A stretch of DNA of 64,000 bases from Mycoplana azooxidifex (GTDB taxonomy: Bacteria; Pseudomonadota; Alphaproteobacteria; Rhizobiales; Rhizobiaceae). The position numbers and the translations under genes were made by a program. The notes beneath the pieces are model-generated. The model saw nothing but the letters and a program-made list of their open reading frames with translations, had not been told where the DNA came from and searched no databases. Location: the NCBI RefSeq assembly GCF_014196765.1, contig NZ_JACIEE010000002.1, positions 124,001-188,000 of the forward strand. The letters are read 5' to 3'. This document shows, piece by piece, positions 45,069 through 53,063 of this stretch. Numbering within the stretch: position 1 is the stretch's first letter; each line of letters begins with the position of its first letter.

Positions 45069-45842
45069 ATGAAAGTTGTGATACTCGCCGGCGGCCTCGG
45101 ATCTCGCCTTGCCGAAGAAACGATCGTGCGCCCCAAGCCGCTGGTGGAGATCGGCGAGAAGCCGATCCTCTGGCACATCATGAACATCTACTCCCATCAT
45201 GGCCTGACGGACTTCATCATCTGCGCCGGCTACAAGAGCTACATGATCAAGGAGTACTTCGTTAACCTGATCCTTCATCACAGCGACGTGTCGATAGAGC
45301 TCGGCACGAACAGGATCGAGTACCACCATCGCGAATGCCCGCCCTGGCGCGTCACCGTCGTCGATACCGGTCTCCACTCCATGACCGGCGGCCGCATTCG
45401 CCGCATCCGTGAATACCTGGATCCGGACGAGCCGTTCTGCCTGACCTATGGCGACGGCGTCGGCGACATCGACATCGCCGCCGAAATCGCCTTCCACCGC
45501 AGCCACGGCCGCAAGGCGACGATGTGCGCGGTGACGCCGCCCGGGCGCTTCGGCGCCGCCCGCATCGAAGGCGACCTCGTGACACGGTTCACCGAGAAAC
45601 CGCACGGCGACGGCCAGCGCATCAACGGCGGCTTCTTCGTGCTCGATCCCTCCGTCATCGACCTCATTGACGGCGACATGACGGTCTGGGAGGGCGAGCC
45701 GCTGGGCGCCCTCGTCGAGAGCCGCGAACTGGTCGCCTACCGCCATGACGGCTTCTGGCAGCCGATGGACACGCTGCGCGAGCGCATGTTGCTGGAGGAT
45801 CTGTGGAACTCGGGGCGGGCGCCGTGGAAGATGTGGAATTGA
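45069..45842 (+). CDS. rfbF: Glucose-1-phosphate cytidylyltransferase
   Basis: The 257-residue enzyme makes CDP-glucose from CTP and glucose-1-phosphate. The nucleotidyl-transfer motif ILAGGLGSRLAEETIVRPKP is complete, with YGDGVGDIDI for metal binding, NGGFFVLDP and WQPMDTLRERMLLEDLW. Length is as usual for RfbF. The ATG at 45069 is chosen for its AGGA spacing; a TTG six bases upstream is in frame. It is the first step of the rightward CDP-sugar pathway. Confidence 0.95.
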   Translation: MKVVILAGGLGSRLAEETIVRPKPLVEIGEKPILWHIMNIYSHHGLTDFIICAGYKSYMIKEYFVNLILHHSDVSIELGTNRIEYHHRECPPWRVTVVDTGLHSMTGGRIRRIREYLDPDEPFCLTYGDGVGDIDIAAEIAFHRSHGRKATMCAVTPPGRFGAARIEGDLVTRFTEKPHGDGQRINGGFFVLDPSVIDLIDGDMTVWEGEPLGALVESRELVAYRHDGFWQPMDTLRERMLLEDLWNSGRAPWKMWN

Positions 45843-46894
45843 AGGCGTTCTGGAAGGGCAGGCGTGTCCTCGTCACCGGCCATACCGGTTTCAAGGGAAC
45901 ATGGCTCACCCTCTGGCTCGAGCGCCTCGGCGCCGAGGTCTGCGGCATCGCGCTCGATCCGGACCAGGCACCCTCCCTCTACGCGCTCGCCGGACCATGG
46001 GTCGGCCGGCGCCACCACAGGGCGGACATCTGCGATGCGCAGCAACTGGCGCGCCGGGTGGAAGCCTTCGCGCCGGAGATCGTCTTCCATCTGGCCGCCC
46101 AGCCGCTCGTACGACGCTCCTATCGGTTGCCCGCCGAGACCTATGCGGCCAATGTCACCGGAACCATCAACCTGCTGGATGCGGCGCTGGCGGCGGGCTC
46201 GGTCAAGACGGTCCTCGTCGTCACCACCGACAAGGTCTACGCCGAGACAGGGACGGGCGTGCCCTACCGCGAGGGAGACACGCTCGGCGGAAAGGACCCC
46301 TACAGCAATTCCAAGGCCTGCGTCGAGCTGCTCTGCCGGAGCTATCGCGCGAGCTTCATGGACGGGGCAGGCATCGGCCTTGCGACGGCGCGGTCCGGCA
46401 ATGTCATCGGCGGCGGCGACTGGTCGGAGGACCGTCTGGTTCCGGACATGGTGCGCGCCTTCTGCGCGGGCGAGGCGGTGAGCCTGCGCTACCCCGACGC
46501 GACGCGCCCCTGGCAGCATGTGCTCGAGCCCCTGTCGGGCTACCTGACGTTCGCGCAGGCCCTTCATGAAAGAGGCGGGACGCATCCGGACACCCTGAAC
46601 TTCGGCCCCGACCCGAACAACGTCGCAACCGTGTCGCAGCTTGCCGAGGAACTCGCGCGGATCTGGGATGCCGGCCACGGCTGGCGGCGGGCCGAAGGCG
46701 CCCACCCGCCGGAGGCGGCACAGCTGACGCTCGATTCCACGCTCGCCGCGACGACGATCGGCTGGCGGCCGCGCCTCGATCTCCGCCGCACAGTCGACTG
46801 GACCTGCGCCTGGTACAAGGCCTGGCGCGCCGGCGCGGACATGCGCGCGTTCACGCTCGGCCAGATTTCCGAATACGAAGGACTGCTTGCATGA
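45833..46894 (+). CDS. rfbG: CDP-glucose 4,6-dehydratase
   Basis: The 353-residue extended SDR enzyme converts CDP-glucose to CDP-4-keto-6-deoxyglucose. It has VLVTGHTGFKGTWLTLWLERLG for NAD, TTDKVYAE and the catalytic DPYSNSKACVELL (Tyr, Lys). The end matches RfbG. The start is not certain: GTG codons at 45803, 45824 and 45833 are in frame, and the last gives a length and N-terminus closest to Salmonella RfbG. It overlaps rfbF by 10 bases. Confidence 0.93.
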   Translation: MELKAFWKGRRVLVTGHTGFKGTWLTLWLERLGAEVCGIALDPDQAPSLYALAGPWVGRRHHRADICDAQQLARRVEAFAPEIVFHLAAQPLVRRSYRLPAETYAANVTGTINLLDAALAAGSVKTVLVVTTDKVYAETGTGVPYREGDTLGGKDPYSNSKACVELLCRSYRASFMDGAGIGLATARSGNVIGGGDWSEDRLVPDMVRAFCAGEAVSLRYPDATRPWQHVLEPLSGYLTFAQALHERGGTHPDTLNFGPDPNNVATVSQLAEELARIWDAGHGWRRAEGAHPPEAAQLTLDSTLAATTIGWRPRLDLRRTVDWTCAWYKAWRAGADMRAFTLGQISEYEGLLA

Positions 46895-48123
46895 CCGATA
46901 GGCTGTGCCGCTTCTGCAATGCCCCGCTCGTCCATGTCTTTGCCGACCTGGGCGTCACGCCGTTGGCAAATTCCTACGTCCGGCCCACCGACGCCGGTTC
47001 CCCCGACGCTTCCTATCCGCTGCGGGCCTTCGTTTGCTCCGAGTGCTGGTTGGTGCAGGCCGATGCCTTCGCCTCGCCGGAAGACATCTTCAGCGACTAT
47101 GCCTACTTCTCCTCCTTCAGCGACAGCTGGGTCGAGCATGCCCGCCGCTTCGCAGAGCTGGCGATCGCGCGCTTCGGGCTGTCTGACAAATCCCAGGTGA
47201 TCGAGGTCGCCAGCAACGACGGCTATCTCTTGCGCCACTTCGTCGCCCGCGGCATTCCCTCGCTCGGGATCGAGCCCGCCCAGAACGTCGCGAGCGTCGC
47301 CCGTGAGGCGGGCGTTCCGACCGAGTGCCGCTTCTTCGGCCGCGAGACCGCGGCGGACCTCGCAGCAAGAGGCCTTCTTGCCGATCTCGTCGTCGGCAAC
47401 AACGTCCTCGCGCACGTGCCGGACATCAACGATTTCGTTGGCGGCATGGCGATCGTGCTCAAGCCCGACGGCGTCGTCAGCTTTGAGTTCCCGCATCTGC
47501 TGCGACTGATCGAGAACGTGCAGTTCGACACGATCTACCACGAGCACTTCTACTATCTGTCGCTGCTCGCGGTGGAGAACGTGCTGGCACGGCACGGGCT
47601 CGTCGTGGTCGACGTCGAGGAACTGCCGACCCATGGCGGCAGCCTGCGGGTGACGGCGGCCCGCAAGAGCTCCACGGCCTACAGGCCGACTGAAGGGGTC
47701 GAGAAGGTGGGCAACGACGAGCGCGAGGCAGGCTTGGCCGATGTCGCACGCTACCACGCCTTCCAGGAGGCCATCGTCCCGGTGCGGGAAGGCTTGCTCG
47801 CCTTCCTCCGCAAGGCGAGGGCGGAAGGCCGCAGCGTGGCGGCCTACGGGGCGGCGGCGAAGGGCAATACGCTCCTCAACTTCTGCGGCATCGGCACCGA
47901 CCTGATCGCCTACGTCGTCGATCGCAGCCCCCACAAGCAGGGCCATCTCCTGCCGGGCAGCCGGCTGCCGATCCATTCCCCCGAAAGGCTGGCCGAGACG
48001 CAGCCTGACTACGTGCTCATCCTGCCCTGGAACATCAGCGCGGAGATCGTCGCCAACAACGATATCTCGGCATGGGGCGGACGCTACGTCATCGCCGTCC
48101 CCGAGCTCACCGTGCTGACATGA
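46891..48123 (+). CDS. NDP-hexose C-methyltransferase
   Basis: The 410-residue protein has three parts typical of sugar C-methyltransferases (TylC3/CloU type): an N-terminal zinc domain with C6-x2-C9 and C49-x2-C52, a SAM domain (VIEVASNDGYLLRHF, about 101-115), and a C-terminal GAAAKGNTLLNF domain (about 324-335). Such enzymes place a methyl group on C3 of a 4-keto-6-deoxy sugar. It overlaps rfbG by ATGA, so its substrate is likely the CDP-4-keto-6-deoxyhexose. Confidence 0.88.
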   Translation: MTDRLCRFCNAPLVHVFADLGVTPLANSYVRPTDAGSPDASYPLRAFVCSECWLVQADAFASPEDIFSDYAYFSSFSDSWVEHARRFAELAIARFGLSDKSQVIEVASNDGYLLRHFVARGIPSLGIEPAQNVASVAREAGVPTECRFFGRETAADLAARGLLADLVVGNNVLAHVPDINDFVGGMAIVLKPDGVVSFEFPHLLRLIENVQFDTIYHEHFYYLSLLAVENVLARHGLVVVDVEELPTHGGSLRVTAARKSSTAYRPTEGVEKVGNDEREAGLADVARYHAFQEAIVPVREGLLAFLRKARAEGRSVAAYGAAAKGNTLLNFCGIGTDLIAYVVDRSPHKQGHLLPGSRLPIHSPERLAETQPDYVLILPWNISAEIVANNDISAWGGRYVIAVPELTVLT

Positions 48124-48662
48124 GGTTTGCCCCGAGCCGCATCGCCGGTGCATTCTTCATCGATATCGACGGGCACGGCGACGAGCGCGGGACCTTCGCG
48201 CGGACGTTCTGCGCCGAGACCTTCGCCGCCCACGGCCTCGCCACGCACTTTCCGCAGTGCAACGCGTCCTACAGCGCCGTTCGCGGAACCCTGCGCGGCC
48301 TGCACTACCAGGCGGCTCCGCAGGGGGAGGCCAAGCTGGTGCGCGCCACCCGCGGCCGGGTCTTCGACGTTGCCGTCGACCTGCGCCCCGGCTCCGGCAC
48401 CTATCTCGCATGGGATGCGGTCGAACTCGACTGGCGGCGGAAGAACGCCTTCTACATCCCCGAAGGCTGCGCCCATGGGCTGCTCACCCTCGAGGACGAG
48501 TGCGAGGTCTTCTACCAGATGTCGGCTCCCTACGTTGCCGATCTCGCACGCTGCGTGCGCTGGGACGATCCGGCTTTCGCGATCGCATGGCCGATCACGC
48601 CGACCAGCATGAACGACAGGGACGCGACGTGCCCCTATTTCACCCAAGGGAACGACGCATGA
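48120..48662 (+). CDS. NDP-4-keto-6-deoxyhexose 3,5-epimerase (RmlC family)
   Basis: The 180-residue cupin belongs to the RmlC family. Catalytic residues are seen at H62 in RGLHYQ, K72 and Y132, with the numbering of dTDP-rhamnose epimerases. The end PCPYFTQGN is shorter than in rhamnose enzymes. As it lies inside a CDP-sugar operon without rmlABD, it probably acts on the CDP- and possibly C-methylated 4-keto sugar. ATGA overlaps join it to genes on both sides. Confidence 0.88.
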   Translation: MRFAPSRIAGAFFIDIDGHGDERGTFARTFCAETFAAHGLATHFPQCNASYSAVRGTLRGLHYQAAPQGEAKLVRATRGRVFDVAVDLRPGSGTYLAWDAVELDWRRKNAFYIPEGCAHGLLTLEDECEVFYQMSAPYVADLARCVRWDDPAFAIAWPITPTSMNDRDATCPYFTQGNDA

Positions 48663-49909
48663 ATGACGTCAAGCTCAGCATCTGCATACCGACCTACAAC
48701 CGCGCGCCCTATCTTCGCCATCTGCTGGAGAGCTTCCTGAAAGAGAAGAGCCTGGGCTTCTCCTATGAGCTGGTGATCTCCGACAATGCCTCGACCGACG
48801 AGACCGGTGCCGTGGTGGAAGCGTTCGCAGCGCAGGGCCTGCCGATCCGCTACGTCCGGCGCGAGGTGAACGGCGGCGGCTGGCCGAACCTCGCCAATGC
48901 CTTCCAGAATGCCGCCGGCCTCTATGCGATGTATCTTGCCGACGACGACCTGCTCGCCTTCGACGGGCTGCGCGCGACGATCGAATATCTCGACGCCAAC
49001 CCCGCCGTGGTCGTCTGCCACGCGCCCTGGCACCTGCATGACGCGGTCACGGGCAAGGACGAGCGGCTCTTTTATTCCGTGGACAAGCCGCGCCGGTTCG
49101 AGCAGCGCAAGTTCGGGCCGCTCCTGGCCTTCATCCTCGATGGTCACGTATTCCCGGAGATCGCGGTCTACCGCACCGAGGTGCTCCGCGCGGTGATCGT
49201 GCCGCGCGAATTCTGCTACTGGGCCTTTTCCTATCTGGCGCAGGCGCTGGATATGGGCGCGGTCGCCTTCCTGGACAAGCCGTTCTACCGCTCCGTCACC
49301 AACAGCCCGATCGCGCTGCATCGCGAACAGATGGGCCATGAGGAAACCATGACCGCCTGGGACCGCTATCGCGGCGGCCTCGAATATCTCATCTACCTCG
49401 GCGAGAGGCGGGGGCAGCTCGACCTGTCCGGCGACCGGCGGATGAAGCTGGCCCAGGCCTGCGGCGAGTTCACGGCGATCCGCATGAGTGTCGCCATGCG
49501 GCTCTGGGCGGCCAGGAAGGAGTTCGTCAAGGCCTATGAACTTTACACGCGCATCTGCCTTGCCGGTCTCGACAAGCATCCCGACGTCCAGAGGCTGAAG
49601 GAACAGTTGCCGGTGATGGCGAGCCTCCAAGTCCTGGCCCGCAAGGTCAATGCGACGTCGGGCTTGCGCTATCTCGTTCTCGACGGTTTCCCGGATCCCC
49701 AGACCGTGACGAGGGTACTGCACGAACTCGGGCTCGATGCCTCGATCGAGGTCGTCGCGATGCCCGAGGAAGGCCCGGTTGCAGGCATGGTCGATGCCGC
49801 CGCCGTCGTCACGTCCACGTCCGCCCGCCGCGAGCTTCTGGTGAAGCAGGGCTTCCGGTCGGGGCTCGTCTTCAGCGAAGCGGACCTCGTCCGCGGCATC
49901 GTGGTCTGA
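48659..49909 (+). CDS. Family 2 glycosyltransferase
   Basis: The 416-residue protein begins LSICIPTYNRAPYLRHLLESF, the GT2 nucleotide-sugar domain, with SDNASTDETG and the DDD metal motif in YLADDDLLAF. No membrane segments are seen, so it acts at the cytoplasmic face. The C-terminal third (after about 310) is not a standard GT2 part and seems to be a small added domain with Rossmann-like strand-helix repeats. It probably transfers the unusual CDP-deoxy sugar to a surface glycan. It closes the operon. Confidence 0.85.
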   Translation: MNDVKLSICIPTYNRAPYLRHLLESFLKEKSLGFSYELVISDNASTDETGAVVEAFAAQGLPIRYVRREVNGGGWPNLANAFQNAAGLYAMYLADDDLLAFDGLRATIEYLDANPAVVVCHAPWHLHDAVTGKDERLFYSVDKPRRFEQRKFGPLLAFILDGHVFPEIAVYRTEVLRAVIVPREFCYWAFSYLAQALDMGAVAFLDKPFYRSVTNSPIALHREQMGHEETMTAWDRYRGGLEYLIYLGERRGQLDLSGDRRMKLAQACGEFTAIRMSVAMRLWAARKEFVKAYELYTRICLAGLDKHPDVQRLKEQLPVMASLQVLARKVNATSGLRYLVLDGFPDPQTVTRVLHELGLDASIEVVAMPEEGPVAGMVDAAAVVTSTSARRELLVKQGFRSGLVFSEADLVRGIVV

Positions 49910-49931
49910 TCCGGCTGCAGTTCGAGCCGGA
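49910..49931. terminator. Hairpin between polysaccharide and Pha operons
   Basis: TCCGGCT pairs perfectly with AGCCGGA around an 8-base loop, directly after the glycosyltransferase stop and just beyond the end of phaG. There is no T-run. It may stop both converging transcripts. Confidence 0.4.
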
Positions 49932-49935
49932 CGCG

Positions 49936-50331
49936 TCAGTCGGCGGTCCCGGCGGCAGGCGCTTCTTTTCCGGCACCCGTTCCCGCGGTCGCCGATGGCG
50001 GCACGTTCGCATCGCCTTCCGCGCGGTCCCGGTGAAGGGCGGCCTGTGCGAGCAGCATCAGCGTGACCGGGGTGGTGACCGTGACGAAGATGCCGATCAG
50101 GATCTCATGGAAGACCGGGCGGCTGCCGGTGACGGTGAAGAAGATCATCGACGCCATCACCACGCCGCCTGTGCCCCAGCTCGTGCCGAGCGTCGGCGCA
50201 TGCAGGCGCTCGTAGAAGGTCGGCAGGCGCGTCAGCCCGATCGTGCCGATCAGCGCAAGCGCCGAACCGAGCAGGAGGAAGGCGGAGACGGCGATGGCCG
50301 CCCACAGCGGCAGGTCGGCGGCCTGGCTCAT
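49936..50331 (-). CDS. phaG: Pha/Mrp antiporter subunit G
   Basis: The 131-residue protein has three membrane segments and the MnhG/PhaG core (GTIGLTRLPTFYERLHAPTLGTSWG, about 29-53). The C-terminal 35 residues are hydrophilic and Ala/Gly-rich. It is the last subunit of the K+ or Na+/proton antiporter, overlapping phaF by ATGA. Confidence 0.92.
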   Translation of the reverse strand: MSQAADLPLWAAIAVSAFLLLGSALALIGTIGLTRLPTFYERLHAPTLGTSWGTGGVVMASMIFFTVTGSRPVFHEILIGIFVTVTTPVTLMLLAQAALHRDRAEGDANVPPSATAGTGAGKEAPAAGTAD

Positions 50332-50609
50332 TCGATGACCTCCCCGCGCATCAGGAATTTCGCCAGCGCCACGGTCGCGACGAAGCCGAGCAGCCCGATG
50401 ATCAGCGCCGCTTCGAAATAGAGGGTCCTGCCGCTGCCGATGCCGAAGGTCAAAAGCAGCAGCATGGAGTTGACGTAGAGCGTGTCCAGTCCCAGCACCC
50501 GGTCCTGGGCGCGTGGCCCGCGGATCATGCGCAGCAGCGCGAGCGCCATCGCGACCGACAGCATCACATGGGCCGCCGTCAGCGCGTAGTAGAGGATGGT
50601 GACGCTCAT
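50328..50609 (-). CDS. phaF: Pha/Mrp antiporter subunit F
   Basis: The 93-residue protein has three membrane segments and the MnhF/PhaF motif RMIRGPRAQDRVLGLDTLYVN (about 27-47). Starts and stops overlap both neighbours, as usual in this operon. Confidence 0.92.
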   Translation of the reverse strand: MSVTILYYALTAAHVMLSVAMALALLRMIRGPRAQDRVLGLDTLYVNSMLLLLTFGIGSGRTLYFEAALIIGLLGFVATVALAKFLMRGEVIE

Positions 50610-51088
50610 TCGAAGATCTCCATCAGCAGCCTTTCGTAGCGGTTCTTGACGAGGTCGGTCCACTCCTGTTCCTCGACGAGATCGAGCACGTGGATCAGCA
50701 GCGTGCCGTCGGAGGAGTTGTACTCCAGCCAGGCTGTGCCGGGCGTGCTGGTCACGATCACGGCGAGAATGGCCAGCGCCGTCTGGTCCTTCAGGTCCAG
50801 GTGGATCGCCAGGAAACCGGACCGTTGCCTGTGGCTGCGCCCGGCCAAGATGATCGAGACGACGGCGATGTTCGAGCGCACGATGTCGTAGAGCACGATG
50901 CCGATGAGATAGGGCAGGAGGTGCCAGCGGCGGATGCGGGGCTTGTGCGGGCGGAGCGCCGCCATGCCCCAGGAGGCAAATGTCGCGATGATGCCGCCGA
51001 GGAGGAGGTGGCCGATGGTGAAGCTGTTCAGCGTCATCCACATCAGCACCAGCGACAGCGACAGCAGAGGATAGGGAAGCACGCTCAC
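50606..51088 (-). CDS. phaE: Pha/Mrp antiporter subunit E
   Basis: The 160-residue subunit starts with GTG (51088), overlapping the phaD stop as GTGA. It has two or three N-terminal membrane segments, then a cytoplasmic part with VTSTPGTAWLEY and HVLDLVEEQEW, typical of MnhE/PhaE. Confidence 0.91.
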   Translation of the reverse strand: MSVLPYPLLSLSLVLMWMTLNSFTIGHLLLGGIIATFASWGMAALRPHKPRIRRWHLLPYLIGIVLYDIVRSNIAVVSIILAGRSHRQRSGFLAIHLDLKDQTALAILAVIVTSTPGTAWLEYNSSDGTLLIHVLDLVEEQEWTDLVKNRYERLLMEIFE

Positions 51089-52725
51089 GGCTGCACCTCC
51101 GGGCCGGGGGCGCCGACGCGCCGGGCGCCGGTCACGGCGTCGATATAGTGGTGCGTGGCACTGAGGGCCTCGGTCGTGGCGTCCATGTAGCGCATCACCG
51201 GACCGGCCTGGACGGTGAGGACCATGGTGGCGAACAGCAGCATCAGCACCGGCGCCATCTCGATCACCAGCACGCGCGGCGCAGTACCCTCCAGCGATGC
51301 CCAGAAGGTCCGGATACCCGAGCGCGTCATGGCGATCAGGGCGGAAAGGCCCGACAGGATGATCAGGAAGACGACGAACCAGATGTAGGCCGGCACCGGG
51401 GCGACGCTCTCGCCGCCCGCAGGGTTCAGCATCGCCGACAGCATGGCGAACTTCGCGACGAAGCCGGACAGCGGCGGCAGGCCGGCAAGCAGGATGCCAC
51501 AGGCGGCAAAGCAGATGCCGAGCATGGCCATGGTCCCCGGCATGGCGAATCCGCCGCCGCCCTCTTCCTCCTCGTCCTCCGCGTCCGCGTCGCCATACGC
51601 CTCCATCGTCACGGCGAGAACGCTGGCGCCGGCATCCTGTCCGCGTTCGACGAGCTCGATCAGCATGAAGAAGGCGCTGATCGTCAGCGTCGAGCTGACG
51701 AGATAGAACAGCGCGCCCGTGGTGATCCCGCCGCTGCCCATGCCGATGGCCGTCAGCATCGTGCCGGAGGAGACGAGCACGGAGAAGCCGGCAAGCCGCC
51801 CCAGCGCCTGCGAGGCAAGCACGCCGATGGCGCCGAAGGTGATGGTGGCGAGCCCTCCGATCAAGAGGACGTGCAGGCCGAAGCCGGACGACGGCGTTCC
51901 CTCGCCGAACACCAGCAGGGTGAGCCGCAGGATGACGTAGATGCCGACCTTGCTCATGATGGCGAAGATGCCGGCGACCGGGGCGGAGGCGGCGGTATAG
52001 GCCGGGGGAAGCCAGAAGTTCAGCGGCCACATGCCGGCCTTGATCAGGAAGGCGACCCCGAGAATGCCGGCGCCGGCCTCGAGCAGCATCCGCTGCTCCG
52101 CCCCGACGGTGGCCACGCGCACCGCGAGGTCGGCCATGTTCAGCGTGCCCGTCACCCCGTAGATGAGGCTGACCCCGATCAGGAACAGCAGGGCGGCGGC
52201 CAGGTTGACGGCGATGTAGTGCAGGCCGGCCTTGACGCGCAGGAGCCCCGAGCCGTGCAGAAGCAGGCCGTAGGATGCGGCGAGCATCACCTCGAAGAAG
52301 ACGAAGAGGTTGAAGAGGTCGCCGGTCAGGAAGGCGCCGTTCAGCCCCATCAGCAGGAACTGGAACAGGCTGTGGAAATGCACACCGGCCGTGTGCCAGC
52401 GCGCCAGCGCGAAGATCAGCGCCGGAATTGCCAGCGTCGACGTCAGCACCAGCATCAGCGCCGAGAGGCGGTCGACGACGAGCACGATCCCGAACGGAGC
52501 GGCCCAGTTGCCGAGCAGGTAGACGCCCTGTTGCGCCATGTCTGGTCCGTCGATGCGGTCGGCGAAGCGGAAGAGCGCGATCGCCACAGCAAAGATCGCG
52601 ATGGTGGAGGCAAGGCCGATCATGGCTTTCAGCGTGCGCTGGCGCTCGTCGAACAGCAGCAACGCCGCTCCCGTGACGAGCGGGATCAGGATCGGCGCAA
52701 TGATGAGATGCTGGGCCAGGTTCAT
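51085..52725 (-). CDS. phaD: Pha/Mrp antiporter subunit D (NuoN-like)
   Basis: The 546-residue protein is related to proton-pumping NuoN/NuoM and has about 14 membrane segments. Landmarks are the GLNGAFLTGDLFNLFVFFEVM stretch with its conserved Glu, and IKAGMWPLNFWLPPAY with its Lys. A cytoplasmic or periplasmic loop around residues 375-395 carries an acidic-glycine run (DADAEDEEEEGGGG) that is unusual. It overlaps phaC and phaE. Confidence 0.93.
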   Translation of the reverse strand: MNLAQHLIIAPILIPLVTGAALLLFDERQRTLKAMIGLASTIAIFAVAIALFRFADRIDGPDMAQQGVYLLGNWAAPFGIVLVVDRLSALMLVLTSTLAIPALIFALARWHTAGVHFHSLFQFLLMGLNGAFLTGDLFNLFVFFEVMLAASYGLLLHGSGLLRVKAGLHYIAVNLAAALLFLIGVSLIYGVTGTLNMADLAVRVATVGAEQRMLLEAGAGILGVAFLIKAGMWPLNFWLPPAYTAASAPVAGIFAIMSKVGIYVILRLTLLVFGEGTPSSGFGLHVLLIGGLATITFGAIGVLASQALGRLAGFSVLVSSGTMLTAIGMGSGGITTGALFYLVSSTLTISAFFMLIELVERGQDAGASVLAVTMEAYGDADAEDEEEEGGGGFAMPGTMAMLGICFAACGILLAGLPPLSGFVAKFAMLSAMLNPAGGESVAPVPAYIWFVVFLIILSGLSALIAMTRSGIRTFWASLEGTAPRVLVIEMAPVLMLLFATMVLTVQAGPVMRYMDATTEALSATHHYIDAVTGARRVGAPGPEVQP

Positions 52726-53063
52726 TGCGACTGCTCTCGACCGTCGACGTGGTCGGTGCCGGTGAGCCCGCGGGAAGCTATCAACACCACGAGGAAGAGT
52801 GCCGTGGTGGCAAAGCCGATCACGATCGCCGTCAGCACCAGCGCCTGCGGCACGGGATCCGAATAGGCGGAGACCGCGACTCCGTCGGTGAGGATGGCGG
52901 GCGCGTTCACCTTCAATCCGCCCACGCCGAAGATGAAGAGATTGACGGCATAGGACAGAAGCGACAGGCCGATGATGACCTGGTAGGTGCGCGGGCGAAG
53001 GATCAGCCAGACGCCCGAACCCGTCATGACACCGATGCCGAGCGAGAGAATGAGTTCCATCAT
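52722..53063 (-). CDS. phaC: Pha/Mrp antiporter subunit C (NuoK-like)
   Basis: The 113-residue protein resembles NuoK, with three membrane segments and YQVIIGLSLLSYAVNLFIFG and DPVPQALVLTAIVIGFA. The start overlaps the phaAB stop as ATGA; a second ATG follows directly. Confidence 0.93.
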   Translation of the reverse strand: MMELILSLGIGVMTGSGVWLILRPRTYQVIIGLSLLSYAVNLFIFGVGGLKVNAPAILTDGVAVSAYSDPVPQALVLTAIVIGFATTALFLVVLIASRGLTGTDHVDGREQSQ

